Positions 1-9,313 of a stretch of 64,000 nt of DNA are shown here, piece after piece. Source of the stretch: Pseudomonas sp. MM213. GTDB taxonomy: Bacteria; Pseudomonadota; Gammaproteobacteria; Pseudomonadales; Pseudomonadaceae. The DNA is taken from assembly GCF_020423045.1 (NCBI RefSeq), contig NZ_CP081943.1, forward strand, positions 4,278,001-4,342,000, written 5' to 3'. Numbering within the stretch: position 1 is the first letter of the stretch; the number at the start of each line of letters is the position of its first letter. A program made the position numbers and the translations under genes. The notes below the pieces were generated by a model. The model did not search any database. It was not told the DNA's origin and saw only the letters and a list, made by a program, of their open reading frames with translations.

Positions 1-185
1 CGCCGCAACAGGTCAACGTGCAGCGCACGGACGACCTGCTGGCGATCGACATCGTCATGGACGGACTGAGCTGGCACCGCGCTCAAGTGATCGCGGAAAA
101 ACTACGTAACCTGATCAGCGTCTGCTCGGTGGACCTGCAAACGTCTGATTCTGCGTGGGCTGAAGCCGCTCAGGCGACGGGCTGA
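1..185 (+). CDS. 3' end of an unidentified gene (partial)
   Basis: An open frame enters the window and stops at TGA 183-185; the first full codon is at base 3. The 60 visible residues include DDLLAIDIVMDGLSWHRAQ and LRNLISVCSVDLQTS, which reads as strand-helix-strand and could be an ACT-like or regulatory C-terminal domain, as seen for example at the end of MgtC/SapB-type proteins. That link is a guess from the pattern. The gene is co-directional with the GspE-like ATPase, 90 bp upstream of its start. Confidence 0.45.
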   Translation, partial: PQQVNVQRTDDLLAIDIVMDGLSWHRAQVIAEKLRNLISVCSVDLQTSDSAWAEAAQATG

Positions 186-275
186 AAAAACCCGATACGG
201 ATTCGTCGGGTAGTGGCCCAACGGTCGGTGGGTCCACGACTATCCTTTGCGAACTGTTGTTCACGAGGAGCCCGC

Positions 276-2060
276 ATGTCCGTTCAACTTGCCTTTCAGG
301 ACCGCTGGCTGGATCTCAATGATTTGCTGCGCGAGTTGGTCGCCCAGGGCTTTATCAGCCAGGATTCGGCCGAGCACGCACTGAATGCCCGCCGCCGTCA
401 CGCCGCCAATGGCCAGATGCACCCGCTGGAGTTCATCGCCAGCCAACAGCTGGATGACCTCAGCCGTCCCGGTAAACACCTCGATCTGGAAAGCCTGACC
501 CTGTGGCTGTCGCAGCAGGCCGGTCAGCCTTATCTGCGCATCGATCCGCTGAAAATCAACGTCGCGGCCGTTACGCCGCTGATGTCCTATGCCTTCGCCC
601 AGCGCCACAAGATTCTCGCGGTGTCCATCGATCGCGACGCCGTGACCGTGGCCAGCGCCCAGCCTTACGTCAAGGGTTGGGAAGCCGACCTGACCCATGT
701 GTTGAAGCTGCCGATCAAACGGGTGGTGGCCAACCCGGTGGATATCCAGCGCTTCAGCGTGGAGTTCTTTCGCCTGGCCAAATCGGTCAGCGGCGCAACC
801 AACAACGATCATCAAACCAGCACCCTGGGCAATTTCGAACAACTGCTCAACCTCGGTGCCAGCGATCAGGAGCCGGACGCCAACGACGCGCACATCGTCA
901 ATATCGTCGACTGGCTGTTCCAGTACGCTTTCCAGCAACGCGCCAGCGATATCCACATCGAGCCCCGGCGCGAGCAAGGCACGGTGCGCTTTCGCATCGA
1001 CGGCGTGTTGCACAACGTCTATCAATTCCCGCCGCAGGTGACCATGGCGATTGTCAGTCGCCTGAAGAGCCTGGGGCGGATGAACGTCGCGGAAAAACGC
1101 AAACCCCAGGACGGCCGGGTCAAAACCAAAACCCCGGATGGCGGCGAAGTCGAACTGCGGCTGTCGACGTTACCGACGGCGTTCGGCGAAAAAATGGTCA
1201 TGCGGATCTTCGACCCGGAAGTGCTGCTCAAGGATTTCGATCAGCTTGGGTTTTCCGCCGAAGACCTGCGCCGCTGGCAGGACATGACGAGCCAGCCCAA
1301 CGGCATCATCCTCGTGACCGGCCCGACCGGTTCGGGCAAGACCACCACGCTTTACACCACGCTGAAAAAACTGGCGACGCCGGAGGTCAACCTCTGCACC
1401 ATCGAAGACCCGATCGAGATGGTCGAGCCGGCCTTCAACCAGATGCAGGTCCAGCACAACATCGACCTGACTTTCGCTGCCGGTGTGCGCGCACTGATGC
1501 GACAAGACCCGGACATCATCATGATCGGCGAGATCCGGGACCTGGAGACGGCCGAAATGGCGATTCAGGCTGCGCTCACCGGCCACCTGGTGCTATCGAC
1601 GCTGCACACCAATGACGCACCCAGCGCCATCAGCCGCCTGCTGGAACTCGGCGTGCCGCATTACCTGATCAAGGCCACGGTGCTCGGCGTCATGGCGCAG
1701 CGGCTGGTCCGTACGTTGTGCCCGCACTGCAAGGCCCCGCTGACCCTGAGTGAAGAAGACTGGCAAACCCTGACCAAACCCTGGCAAGCGCCATTGCCCG
1801 GCAATGCGCAACGCGCCATCGGTTGCCTGGAATGCCGCGACACCGGCTATCGCGGCCGCGCCGGGGTGTACGAAATCATGCAACTGACGGATGGCATCAA
1901 AGCGCTGATCAACCCCGACACCGACTTGCTGGCGATACGGCGCCAGGCTTTCAAGGAAGGCATGCGCAGCTTGCGACTGTCGGGCGCACAGAAGGTGGCG
2001 GCGGGTTTGACGACGATCGAGGAGGTGCTGCGGGTGACGCCGCAGAGTGAACAAAAGTAG
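276..2060 (+). CDS. GspE/PulE/PilB-family type II secretion ATPase, stand-alone
   Basis: A 594-residue hexameric secretion or pilus assembly ATPase. An N-terminal MshEN/GspE-N-like region (about 1-170) precedes the catalytic domain. Visible motifs are Walker A GPTGSGKTT starting at residue 349, Walker B-like DPDIIMIGEIRD at 411-422, the HTND segment, and a zinc site CPHC (482-485) with CLEC (517-520). These cysteines and the length match the PilB/GspE branch rather than retraction ATPases. I chose ATG 276 because TCACGAGGAG precedes it by 5 bp; an upstream in-frame ATG at 213 has no ribosome-binding site. No other secretion or pilus gene is adjacent, so the partner machine must be encoded elsewhere. 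It resembles the orphan PA5210-type gene. Confidence 0.9.
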   Translation: MSVQLAFQDRWLDLNDLLRELVAQGFISQDSAEHALNARRRHAANGQMHPLEFIASQQLDDLSRPGKHLDLESLTLWLSQQAGQPYLRIDPLKINVAAVTPLMSYAFAQRHKILAVSIDRDAVTVASAQPYVKGWEADLTHVLKLPIKRVVANPVDIQRFSVEFFRLAKSVSGATNNDHQTSTLGNFEQLLNLGASDQEPDANDAHIVNIVDWLFQYAFQQRASDIHIEPRREQGTVRFRIDGVLHNVYQFPPQVTMAIVSRLKSLGRMNVAEKRKPQDGRVKTKTPDGGEVELRLSTLPTAFGEKMVMRIFDPEVLLKDFDQLGFSAEDLRRWQDMTSQPNGIILVTGPTGSGKTTTLYTTLKKLATPEVNLCTIEDPIEMVEPAFNQMQVQHNIDLTFAAGVRALMRQDPDIIMIGEIRDLETAEMAIQAALTGHLVLSTLHTNDAPSAISRLLELGVPHYLIKATVLGVMAQRLVRTLCPHCKAPLTLSEEDWQTLTKPWQAPLPGNAQRAIGCLECRDTGYRGRAGVYEIMQLTDGIKALINPDTDLLAIRRQAFKEGMRSLRLSGAQKVAAGLTTIEEVLRVTPQSEQK

Positions 2061-2135
2061 CTGCGACCGTGATGGAACTCGGCAGGGTCATTGGCAATCC
2101 AACCCCGCGTAGTTAACCCAGTGGAGTCACCCATC

Positions 2136-2456
2136 ATGCGTTTCAAACTTGCTGTTGCTACCCTCGCCTTGTTGTCCCTTCCTGTCGGTTCGGCGATGGC
2201 TGATGACAGCTTTTGGCGTAACGTCCTTACTTCCGGTGCCACCACCGGTTCGTCCTACCTGACCTCCAGGGATCAAAAGCTGATCGTCGCCGCCCAGGAC
2301 GACGCCGGCAGCTTTGTCGCCAGTGACGGCGCTATTCGCGGCCCCTATCTGGAAGCCGCAATGCAGAAAGTCCGCGCCGACAACCCGGGCCTGCAGGCCA
2401 CGGATATGGAACTGGCGAATGCGATCCTGGCGAAGAATGCCGTCGCGTCGAAGTAA
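2136..2456 (+). CDS. DUF2388-family secreted small protein
   Basis: A 106-residue protein beginning MRFKLAVATLALLSLPVGSAMA, a clear Sec signal peptide with likely cleavage after AMA, so it is probably periplasmic. The mature part has SGATTGSSYLTSRDQKLIVAAQDDAG, typical of the Pseudomonas DUF2388 family, whose function is unknown. I chose the ATG at 2136 rather than 2091 because only it starts with the signal peptide. A strong terminator follows at once. No Cys is present. Confidence 0.8.
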   Translation: MRFKLAVATLALLSLPVGSAMADDSFWRNVLTSGATTGSSYLTSRDQKLIVAAQDDAGSFVASDGAIRGPYLEAAMQKVRADNPGLQATDMELANAILAKNAVASK

Positions 2457-2471
2457 GATTTACGGCTGAAC

Positions 2472-2503
2472 AAAAATGCCGCTCACATGAGCGGCATTTT
2501 TTG
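2472..2503 (+). terminator. Rho-independent terminator after DUF2388 gene
   Basis: A perfect 14-bp stem (AAAAATGCCGCTCA paired with TGAGCGGCATTTTT) around a 2-base loop, ending in a T run. It lies 16 bp after the stop codon. The A/T flanks are symmetric, so it could also act on the opposite strand. Confidence 0.9.
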
Positions 2504-2520
2504 TGCCCGACACAACCATC

Positions 2521-2614
2521 CTGTAGGAGCGAGGCTTGCCCGCGAAAGCGTCATGTCAGTCAACATAAATGTTGGATGTTAAGACGCTTTCGCGGGCAAG
2601 CCTCGCTCCTACAG
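2521..2614. repeat. REP doublet (REPIN), spacer class A
   Basis: Two inverted REP palindromes: CTGTAGGAGCGAGGCTTGCC reads inward from the left, and its complement ends at 2614 with GCTCCTACAG. The 32-base arms are perfectly complementary. The spacer contains TCAACATAAATGTTGGATGT, which recurs in the doublets near 19.7 and 41.1 kb. It lies between the DUF2388 terminator and the gcvP stop codon. Confidence 0.9.
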
Positions 2615-2627
2615 GGCCGTGTGTGTT

Positions 2628-5501
2628 TCAGCGGTAATCGTCCACCGGGACACACGCGCAAAACAGGTTCCGGTCGCCATAGACGTTATCGACGCGATTC
2701 ACCACCGGCCAATACTTATGCGCCTTGGTGTGCGCGTCCGGCGTGACGCCCTGTTCGATGGTGTAGGGCCGCTCCCAAACCCCGGTGATGTCGGCCAACG
2801 TGTGCGGCGCCCGTTTCAGCGGATTGTCTTCCGCCGGCCAATTGCCGTTTTGCACTTCGGTGATTTCCGCGCGGATACTCAGCATCGCCCCGATAAAGCG
2901 GTCCAGTTCCGCCTTCGACTCACTTTCGGTCGGCTCGACCATCAAGGTGCCCGGCACCGGAAAGGACATGGTCGGCGCATGAAAACCGTAGTCCATCAGG
3001 CGCTTGGCGACGTCCTCTTCGCTGATGCCGGTCAGCACTTTGAGCGGTCGCAAATCAAGGATGCATTCGTGGGCCACACGCTCGTTACGCCCGGTGTAGA
3101 GCACCGGGAACGCCCCCGACAAATGCTGCGCCAGATAATTCGCGGCAAGGATCGCCACTTCACTGGCGTCCGCCAGTTGCGGCCCCATCATCGCGATGTA
3201 CATCCAGCTGATCGGCAGAATGCTCGCGCTGCCCCAGGGCGCCGCGCTGACCGCGCCGTTCTCCGGCAGCGGGCCGTCAATCGCCACTACCGGGTGGTTG
3301 GCCACGAACGGCGCCAAGTGCGCCCGCACGCCAATCGGCCCCATGCCGGGCCCGCCACCGCCGTGGGGAATGCAGAAAGTCTTGTGCAAATTCATATGGG
3401 AAACGTCGGCACCAATGTCCGCCGGCCGCGCCAACCCGACTTGTGCATTGAGGTTGGCGCCATCCATGTACACCTGACCGCCGTGACTGTGGATAACTTC
3501 ACAGATCTCGCTGATGCCTTCCTCGTACACGCCGTGGGTCGAAGGATACGTCGCCATCAGGCAGGCGAGTTTGTCGCCCGCTTCGGCAGCCTTGCCTTTC
3601 AGATCTTCCAGATCGACGTTGCCCGCCTCGTCACATTCGACGATCACCACGCGCATTCCGGCCATCTGCGCCGAGGCAGGGTTGGTGCCGTGGGCCGAGG
3701 ACGGGATCAGGCAGATATCCCGCCCGCCTTGATGCCGACTCTCGTGGTATTTGCGAATTGCCAGCAACCCCGCGTACTCGCCCTGGGCACCCGAGTTGGG
3801 CTGCATGCAGATCGCATCGAAACCGGTGATCGCGCAGAGCCAGCGCTCCAGTTCTTCGATCATCAGCGTGTAACCGGCCGCCTGCTCTTTCGGCACAAAG
3901 GGGTGCAAGTTGGCGAATTGCGGCCAGGTGATGGGGATCATTTCGCTGGTGGCGTTGAGCTTCATGGTGCAAGAGCCAAGCGGAATCATCGATTGATTGA
4001 GCGCCAGGTCCTTGTTCTCCAATTGCTTGAGGTAGCGCAGCATCTCGGTTTCGCTGTGATGGGCGCTGAACACTGGGTGACGCAAGTAAGGCGAAGTGCG
4101 CAGCAGCCCGTCAGGAATGCTGGAAGGCAGGGTTTCAGCGTCCAGTTCGTCGACGTTGAGCCCATGATCGGCACCCAGGAAAACATCGAACAATTTCGCC
4201 ACGGTACTTTCGTCAGAGGTTTCGTCGAGGCTGAGGCCCAATTGCCCGCGCCCCAGAATCCGCAGGTTGATCTGCGCGGCCTGCGCGCTTTCGATGATCG
4301 CGGTTTGAGTGCCACCGACTTCCAGCGTCAACGTGTCGAAGAAGTGTTTGTTCAGGCGGCTAATGCCGCGACGCTCCAGACCCGCGGCGAGGATGCAGGT
4401 CAGCCGGTGAACACGCTGGGCGATCTGTTTCAGCCCCTCCGGACCGTGGTAGACCGCGTAGAAACTGGCGATATTGGCCAGCAGCACTTGGGCGGTGCAG
4501 ATGTTCGAGTTGGCCTTCTCCCGGCGGATGTGTTGCTCACGGGTTTGCAGGGCCATGCGCAACGCAATGTTGCCGCGCGCGTCTTTCGAGACGCCGATGA
4601 TTCGCCCCGGAATCGCACGCTTGTATTCATCGCGACTGGCAAAAAACGCCGCGTGGGGGCCGCCGTAACCCATGGGCACGCCAAACCGCTGGGACGAGCC
4701 GAACACCACGTCGGCACCCAATTCTCCCGGCGGCGTCAGCAACAGCAGACTCAGCAGATCGGTGGCGACGCAGGCCAGGGCTTGCTGGGCGTGCAGGTGA
4801 TCAATCCACGGACGCAGATCACGAATCTCGCCGTGGGTGTCGGGATACTGCAGCAGCGCGCCGAACACCTGGTGCTGTTTCAAGTTATCCACAGCGTCGA
4901 TGATCAGCTCGAAACCGAAACCTGCGGCCCGGGTCTGCACCACGGAGATGGTCTGCGGATGACAGTTTTCATCGACGAAGAACAGATTGCTCCTGGACTT
5001 GGCGACACGCTTGGCTAGGGCCATGGCTTCTGCCGCCGCCGTGGCCTCGTCCAACAGCGAGGCATTGGCCAGTTCCAGGCCCGTGAGGTCGATGGTCAAT
5101 TGCTGGAAGTTCAGCAGCGCTTCGAGCCGACCTTGGGCGATCTCGGGTTGATACGGCGTGTAGGCGGTGTACCAACCGGGGTTTTCCAGGACATTGCGCA
5201 AAATGACGGTCGGCGTCAGCGTGCCGTGGTAGCCCATGCCGATCAGGCTGGTCCAGACCTGGTTCTGCTCGGCGTAGCCCCGCAGCTTTGCCAACGCGGC
5301 CTGTTCGTCGAGGGCGGGTGGCAGGTCTAGCGCCCGGTTAAGGCGGATTCCCGGCGGTACCGTCTGCTCGATCAGCTCGACACGGCTACCAACGCCGAGG
5401 CTGTCGAGCATCGCCTGCTGCTCGGCAGCATCGGGCCCGAGGTGACGGCGGAGGAAGGCATTGGGATCGCGTAACTGGCTCAAGGACGGCAACTGGGACA
5501 T
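2628..5501 (-). CDS. gcvP: Glycine dehydrogenase (decarboxylating), P-protein
   Basis: A 957-residue PLP enzyme that decarboxylates glycine and passes the aminomethyl group to lipoyl-GcvH. The single chain contains both halves of the homodimeric bacterial P-protein, at the usual length. The PLP lysine is K707 in [19 protein letters not shown], followed by the glycine-rich loop. The N-terminus ([11 protein letters not shown]) is typical. Its partners gcvH and gcvT are on the same strand, but two plus-strand genes now separate them from gcvP. It therefore needs a promoter in the AT-rich stretch upstream of 5501. Pseudomonads often carry a second gcv locus; none is visible here. Confidence 0.97.
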   Translation of the reverse strand: MSQLPSLSQLRDPNAFLRRHLGPDAAEQQAMLDSLGVGSRVELIEQTVPPGIRLNRALDLPPALDEQAALAKLRGYAEQNQVWTSLIGMGYHGTLTPTVILRNVLENPGWYTAYTPYQPEIAQGRLEALLNFQQLTIDLTGLELANASLLDEATAAAEAMALAKRVAKSRSNLFFVDENCHPQTISVVQTRAAGFGFELIIDAVDNLKQHQVFGALLQYPDTHGEIRDLRPWIDHLHAQQALACVATDLLSLLLLTPPGELGADVVFGSSQRFGVPMGYGGPHAAFFASRDEYKRAIPGRIIGVSKDARGNIALRMALQTREQHIRREKANSNICTAQVLLANIASFYAVYHGPEGLKQIAQRVHRLTCILAAGLERRGISRLNKHFFDTLTLEVGGTQTAIIESAQAAQINLRILGRGQLGLSLDETSDESTVAKLFDVFLGADHGLNVDELDAETLPSSIPDGLLRTSPYLRHPVFSAHHSETEMLRYLKQLENKDLALNQSMIPLGSCTMKLNATSEMIPITWPQFANLHPFVPKEQAAGYTLMIEELERWLCAITGFDAICMQPNSGAQGEYAGLLAIRKYHESRHQGGRDICLIPSSAHGTNPASAQMAGMRVVIVECDEAGNVDLEDLKGKAAEAGDKLACLMATYPSTHGVYEEGISEICEVIHSHGGQVYMDGANLNAQVGLARPADIGADVSHMNLHKTFCIPHGGGGPGMGPIGVRAHLAPFVANHPVVAIDGPLPENGAVSAAPWGSASILPISWMYIAMMGPQLADASEVAILAANYLAQHLSGAFPVLYTGRNERVAHECILDLRPLKVLTGISEEDVAKRLMDYGFHAPTMSFPVPGTLMVEPTESESKAELDRFIGAMLSIRAEITEVQNGNWPAEDNPLKRAPHTLADITGVWERPYTIEQGVTPDAHTKAHKYWPVVNRVDNVYGDRNLFCACVPVDDYR

Positions 5502-5940
5502 GACGGGCTCTCTCTTGACTGGCGCTCAACGTCGATGCAACACGGTCAAACCAGCATAGCTCCCCTGCGCGCGGCATGGCGTCTTTGGACGCGGCCCGTC
5601 CCTGATGCATATAAAACACGCCAAGACTTTTAGGCTATTTCATTTCAGCGATATATGCATCGCCGATAGTTATATATAGTTATTCTTACTCGCCAAAAAT
5701 AAAACCATTCATAAGTACCCGCGCAACGGTGCTTGCAAATAGGTGAAAAACCAACACTTATTAAAACAGCCAAACTCTTAAAAAAACCAATCGCGATAGA
5801 TAGAATCAAAGCATAGCCAATAGATCTATAGCGCAATAATCCGCATGCTATGTTTGTTGAGGACTGGGCAACGGAACCAAAAAGCCACTACCCAGTTACA
5901 AACAACCCAAGCTACGCTTTATTCGAAATGGAGTTCAAAA
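5502..5940. other. AT-rich intergenic region between gcvP and the first paralogue
   Basis: A 439-bp divergent region that should hold the gcvP promoter (minus) and that of the gene at 5941 (plus). It is much richer in A/T than its surroundings from about 5620 onward. Small dyads are visible: ATAGATCTAT at 5820-5829, and CAAAGCATAG (5807-5816) facing CTATGTTTG (5848-5856). They could be operator sites. No convincing ORF or RNA gene was recognised. Confidence 0.5.
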
Positions 5941-6636
5941 ATGAGCCAGCAAATAATTTTGTTCATCGAAGAAGATCAACTGATTGCCCAAAAAGAAAAC
6001 GGCTACAGCCTTTATCTAGCCAAAAAGGTAAATGAAGATTTTACTGTTATCTGGCAATCAAAAGGCGCGGTGGCCACCACCCGCAATCCTAGCTATCAGT
6101 ACAAAAACACGTTCGATATCACGACACCGTCCTTCAATGTCAACTTTACGAACGATTCGGTCAAACAAGGTGATGTCACCTTTACCTCCGGTGGGAAAAA
6201 CCTGCCCATCACTACCGGCCAAACGACAACGCTGGATGAATACGGTATTTTTTCACCGGCCAAAAACGGCGGCGTGAAATCAGAGGTACTTATCAACAAC
6301 CTACTGAAAGGCAATCCCCACGAGATACTGCTGGATTCCAAGGGCAATAATATCTGGGTCAATCGCGCGAGCGGCATGAACATCGGCACCGCTACGCTGA
6401 CACCGTTAGACCAATACCAACTGTGGTTCGGAAACCTTCAACAAACAGGCTCGCTGATTGCCCAAAATCTATCCAATCCCTATGTGGCAACCCTGAGGGC
6501 TGGAGACAGCTTCATCCTCACCTATAACAACGAAGGCGACTGGGTGACTGGCGAGCCGGCCAAACGCCTCAGCGACAAGGAAGTCGCGGAGTTGCATGCC
6601 AAGGTAGCCAAGGTAGAGAGCAGAGTAGCGGCATAG
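5941..6636 (+). CDS. Unknown soluble protein, tandem paralogue A
   Basis: A 231-residue protein I do not recognise. It has no signal peptide or membrane segment and is rich in Asn, Thr, Gly and aromatic residues, with alternating hydrophobic stretches suggesting a mainly beta fold. Blocks shared with the next gene are QLIAQK, YSLYLAK, YQYKNTFDI, TFTSGGKNLPI, EILLDSKG, QLWFG, TGSLI and GEPA; I count about 63% identity by eye. Start ATG 5941 follows GGAG about 9 bp upstream. A terminator follows at 6724. Codon use is AT-rich compared with neighbours, suggesting acquisition. Beta-rich secreted or toxin-like families are possible but not demonstrated. Confidence 0.75.
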   Translation: MSQQIILFIEEDQLIAQKENGYSLYLAKKVNEDFTVIWQSKGAVATTRNPSYQYKNTFDITTPSFNVNFTNDSVKQGDVTFTSGGKNLPITTGQTTTLDEYGIFSPAKNGGVKSEVLINNLLKGNPHEILLDSKGNNIWVNRASGMNIGTATLTPLDQYQLWFGNLQQTGSLIAQNLSNPYVATLRAGDSFILTYNNEGDWVTGEPAKRLSDKEVAELHAKVAKVESRVAA

Positions 6637-6723
6637 TATGGAGGGCGATTCGAGCACCGTTTGCACAATGGACTGGAAGCATTTCGTCTTACCGTAGACA
6701 GTCTTGAACGCGCAAACATGTTC

Positions 6724-6760
6724 AAAAAACCCTGTAAATCCTCGATCTACAGGGTTTTTT
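6724..6760 (+). terminator. Rho-independent terminator after paralogue A
   Basis: AAAAAACCCTGTA pairs perfectly with TACAGGGTTTTTT around an 11-base loop and ends in six T. It separates the two paralogues into independent transcription units. Confidence 0.85.
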
Positions 6761-6843
6761 ATTGACAGTACAAACGCCACAGCGAATCAGGTGAGCCTGG
6801 AAGCCCGCCATGAAACACTCCGCTGGATGAATGGAAAACAGCC

Positions 6844-7539
6844 ATGAGCCAACAACAAATTATTGTTTATATCGAAGAGGCACAACTGATCGCCCAAAAA
6901 ACCAACAACTACAGTCTTTACCTTGCAAAAATGGTAAACAATAGCTTTACCGTCATATGGTCAGCAAAGCTCCCCAAAGCCACAACAAACAACTCCAGTT
7001 ATCAATACAAAAACACATTCGACATATCCACCCCCTCTTTCATGGTCAACTTTACAAACACTCCAATTCAAGAAGGCGATATTACATTTACTTCAGGAGG
7101 TAAAAATCTCCCCATCAATACCGGACAAAAAACGACACTCAATGAATATGGCGTATTCAGCCCCGCCACAAATGGCGGCACCCCTGGAAATATTTTAATC
7201 AACAACCAATTACCGGCTAACCCTCGGGAAATTCTGCTGGACTCCAAAGGTTATTGTATTTGGGTGAACTGTTCAGGCGGGATGAGTATCGGTGCAACGA
7301 CCATGACGCCAAAAAACCAGTTTCAACTATGGTTCGGCACAACCCAAGTGACGGGCTCTTTAATCCCAGGCAATGTATCCAACCCTTACGTCGTCACGGT
7401 CAATGACGGAGAATCCAAAACAATCACTTACAACGACAGTGGTGTTTGGGTTCCCGGCGAACCGGCAGTACTTCTGACAGCAGACCAAATAACGGCGCTT
7501 CACGCCAGGGTAGACAAAGCGGTAGCAATGGCGACATGA
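6844..7539 (+). CDS. Unknown soluble protein, tandem paralogue B
   Basis: A 231-residue paralogue of the gene at 5941, with the same length and conserved blocks (QLIAQK, YSLYLAK, SYQYKNTFDI, SGGKNLPI, ILLDSKG, GEPA). Unlike A it carries two cysteines (YCIWVNCSGG). No signal peptide or membrane helix is visible. Start ATG 6844 gives an N-terminus colinear with A (MSQQ), differing by one extra Gln. Upstream, 6761-6843 may hold its own promoter, because a terminator separates the copies. It is followed by a strong hairpin shared with gcvH. Function unknown. Confidence 0.75.
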   Translation: MSQQQIIVYIEEAQLIAQKTNNYSLYLAKMVNNSFTVIWSAKLPKATTNNSSYQYKNTFDISTPSFMVNFTNTPIQEGDITFTSGGKNLPINTGQKTTLNEYGVFSPATNGGTPGNILINNQLPANPREILLDSKGYCIWVNCSGGMSIGATTMTPKNQFQLWFGTTQVTGSLIPGNVSNPYVVTVNDGESKTITYNDSGVWVPGEPAVLLTADQITALHARVDKAVAMAT

Positions 7540-7576
7540 ATGGTCAGCAAGACTTCACCGCACGGCATTAAACAAA

Positions 7577-7612
7577 AACGCCGCGTTCTCCAGGCAAGGA
7601 AAACGCGGCGTT
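7577..7612. terminator. Bidirectional terminator between paralogue B and gcvH
   Basis: AACGCCGCGTT (7577-7587) pairs perfectly with AACGCGGCGTT (7602-7612). The left side has an A run that becomes a T run on the minus strand, so it is strongest for gcvTH transcripts. On the plus strand it is followed by TTCTTGT. Confidence 0.8.
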
Positions 7613-7640
7613 CTTGTAGCGGATCCGCTTTTGGCGATGT

Positions 7641-8024
7641 TTACTCGCCGATGGCGGCCTTGTAGCCAGCCGCATCAAGCAGCTTGTCCAGATCGGCGGT
7701 GTTGCTTGGCTTGAGCTTGAAGATCCAGGCACCGTACGGGTCGGAGTTGAGCAGTTCCGGATTGGCGCTCAGCTCTTCGTTGATCGCAATCACTTCACCG
7801 GCAACCGGGGAGTAGATGTCGGACGCTGCTTTAACCGACTCAACCACGCCGGATTGATCACCAGCTGCAAAGACGTTTCCTACTTCAGTCAGCTCAACGA
7901 ACACCACATCGCCCAAGGCTTCCTGAGCGTGATCGCTGATGCCCACAGTGACGGTGCCATCGGCTTCCAGACGGGCCCATTCGTGACTTTCGGCAAAACG
8001 CAGGTCGGCAGGGATATCGCTCAT
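7641..8024 (-). CDS. gcvH: Glycine cleavage system H protein
   Basis: The 127-residue lipoyl carrier that shuttles the aminomethyl intermediate between GcvP, GcvT and lipoamide dehydrogenase. The lipoylated lysine is K65 in [17 protein letters not shown]. Start ATG at 8024 ([10 protein letters not shown]) follows TTGAGGACAC at good spacing; the longer upstream frame has no homology to the family. It lies 50 bp downstream of gcvT, almost certainly co-transcribed with it. Its transcript ends at the hairpin just beyond the stop codon rather than continuing into gcvP. Confidence 0.97.
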   Translation of the reverse strand: MSDIPADLRFAESHEWARLEADGTVTVGISDHAQEALGDVVFVELTEVGNVFAAGDQSGVVESVKAASDIYSPVAGEVIAINEELSANPELLNSDPYGAWIFKLKPSNTADLDKLLDAAGYKAAIGE

Positions 8025-8074
8025 ATTCTGTGTCCTCAAGAAAATTGTCAGCGGTCGTTGCCCGCCAGAAAAGG

Positions 8075-9157
8075 TTAAATCAAGGTTTTGCCATGGCGTA
8101 CGAAGGTCGGTTTGACCACTCGGACCGGGTACCACTTGCCACGGATTTCCACTTCTGCGCGGTCGGCAGTCGCCATTGGCACGCGCGCCAGTGCAATCGA
8201 CTTGCTAAGCGTAGGAGAGAAACTACCACTGGTGATCTCTCCTTCGCCAACATTGGCGATGCGGACCACCTGATGAGCGCGCAAAACCCCACGCTCCTCA
8301 AGGACCAGCCCCACCAGTTTGTGCTGCACGCCGCCTGCCCGTTCAGCTTCCAGAGCGCCCCGGCCGATGAACTGGCGAGAGGCCGGCTCCCAGGCAATGC
8401 TCCAAGCCATGTTCGAGGCCAGCGGCGAAACATCTTGATGAATGTCCTGACCGTACAGGTTCATGCCGGCTTCGACACGCAGCGTATCCCGTGCGCCAAG
8501 GCCAATCGGCGAGATGCCTGCACCCACCAGATCGTTGAAGAAACCTGGCGCCTGACTGGCCGGCAAAATGATTTCCAGACCGTCTTCGCCGGTGTAGCCG
8601 GTGCGTGCGATGAACCAGTCACCGTCAGGCTGGCCTTCGAACGGCTTGAGCAACTGGATCAGGTTGCCGCGAGACTGGGTGACCAGTTCGGAGATTTTGT
8701 GTCGGGCATGCGGGCCTTGAATGGCCAGCATCGCCAGCTCGGAGCGCTCGTTGAGCTGCACATCGAAGCCGTCGAGGTGCGCCTGCATCCACGCCAGGTC
8801 CTGATCGCGGGTGGAGGCGTTGACCACCAGGCGATAACCGTCCTCGAGGCGATAGACGATCATGTCGTCGACGATGCCGCCACGTTCATTGAGCATGGTG
8901 CTGTACAAGGCACGGCCGGGGCTGTGCAGGCGTTCGACGTCGTTGGCCAGCAAATGCTGGAGCCAGGCCTTGGCCTGCCCGCCGCTGACATCGATCACGG
9001 TCATGTGGGATACATCGAAAACCCCGCAATCGCGGCGCACCTGATGGTGTTCCTCGACCTGCGAGCCGTAATGCAGAGGCATATCCCAACCGCCAAAATC
9101 GACCATCTTCGCGCCGAGGGCGAGATGAAGGTCATACAGAGGCGTACGCTGTCCCAT
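8075..9157 (-). CDS. gcvT: Glycine cleavage system T protein (aminomethyltransferase)
   Basis: A 360-residue tetrahydrofolate-dependent enzyme that releases ammonia from aminomethyl-GcvH and forms 5,10-methylene-THF. The N-terminus ([26 protein letters not shown]) and the segment CGVFDVSHM are diagnostic. Length is normal. Start ATG 9157 follows AAGGAGAAACCC. It is the first gene of a gcvT-gcvH pair. I looked upstream (9158-9313) for a glycine riboswitch and did not see its conserved core. Confidence 0.96.
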   Translation of the reverse strand: MGQRTPLYDLHLALGAKMVDFGGWDMPLHYGSQVEEHHQVRRDCGVFDVSHMTVIDVSGGQAKAWLQHLLANDVERLHSPGRALYSTMLNERGGIVDDMIVYRLEDGYRLVVNASTRDQDLAWMQAHLDGFDVQLNERSELAMLAIQGPHARHKISELVTQSRGNLIQLLKPFEGQPDGDWFIARTGYTGEDGLEIILPASQAPGFFNDLVGAGISPIGLGARDTLRVEAGMNLYGQDIHQDVSPLASNMAWSIAWEPASRQFIGRGALEAERAGGVQHKLVGLVLEERGVLRAHQVVRIANVGEGEITSGSFSPTLSKSIALARVPMATADRAEVEIRGKWYPVRVVKPTFVRHGKTLI

Positions 9158-9313
9158 GGGTTTCTCCTTCCGGGCGTGGCGAAGGTGCGGGCCGGTGCTG
9201 CACGGAGTGAACGCCTTGAAATAGAAGGCTTTCAGCCGATTTCAGCAACCGGGTCTGTAGGACGGACCGCACCGAATGCCGCGCATTGTAGCCTCAAGGT
9301 GTAGGACTGACAC

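Noticed and set aside
2521..2614. REP doublets as CRISPR repeats or insertion-sequence ends
   Set aside because: They occur as isolated inverted pairs without regular arrays, cas genes or a transposase, and match the known REP type of fluorescent pseudomonads.
2619..5018. 799-residue plus-strand open frame opposite gcvP
   Set aside because: Shadow frame of a high-GC gene: gcvP on the minus strand has full family motifs, whereas this frame has none.
5645..5836. 63-residue minus-strand ORF upstream of gcvP
   Set aside because: AT-rich chance frame with no ribosome-binding site or recognisable content.
9158..9313. Possible glycine riboswitch upstream of gcvT
   Set aside because: The conserved core elements of the glycine aptamer were not found on the minus strand of this interval.
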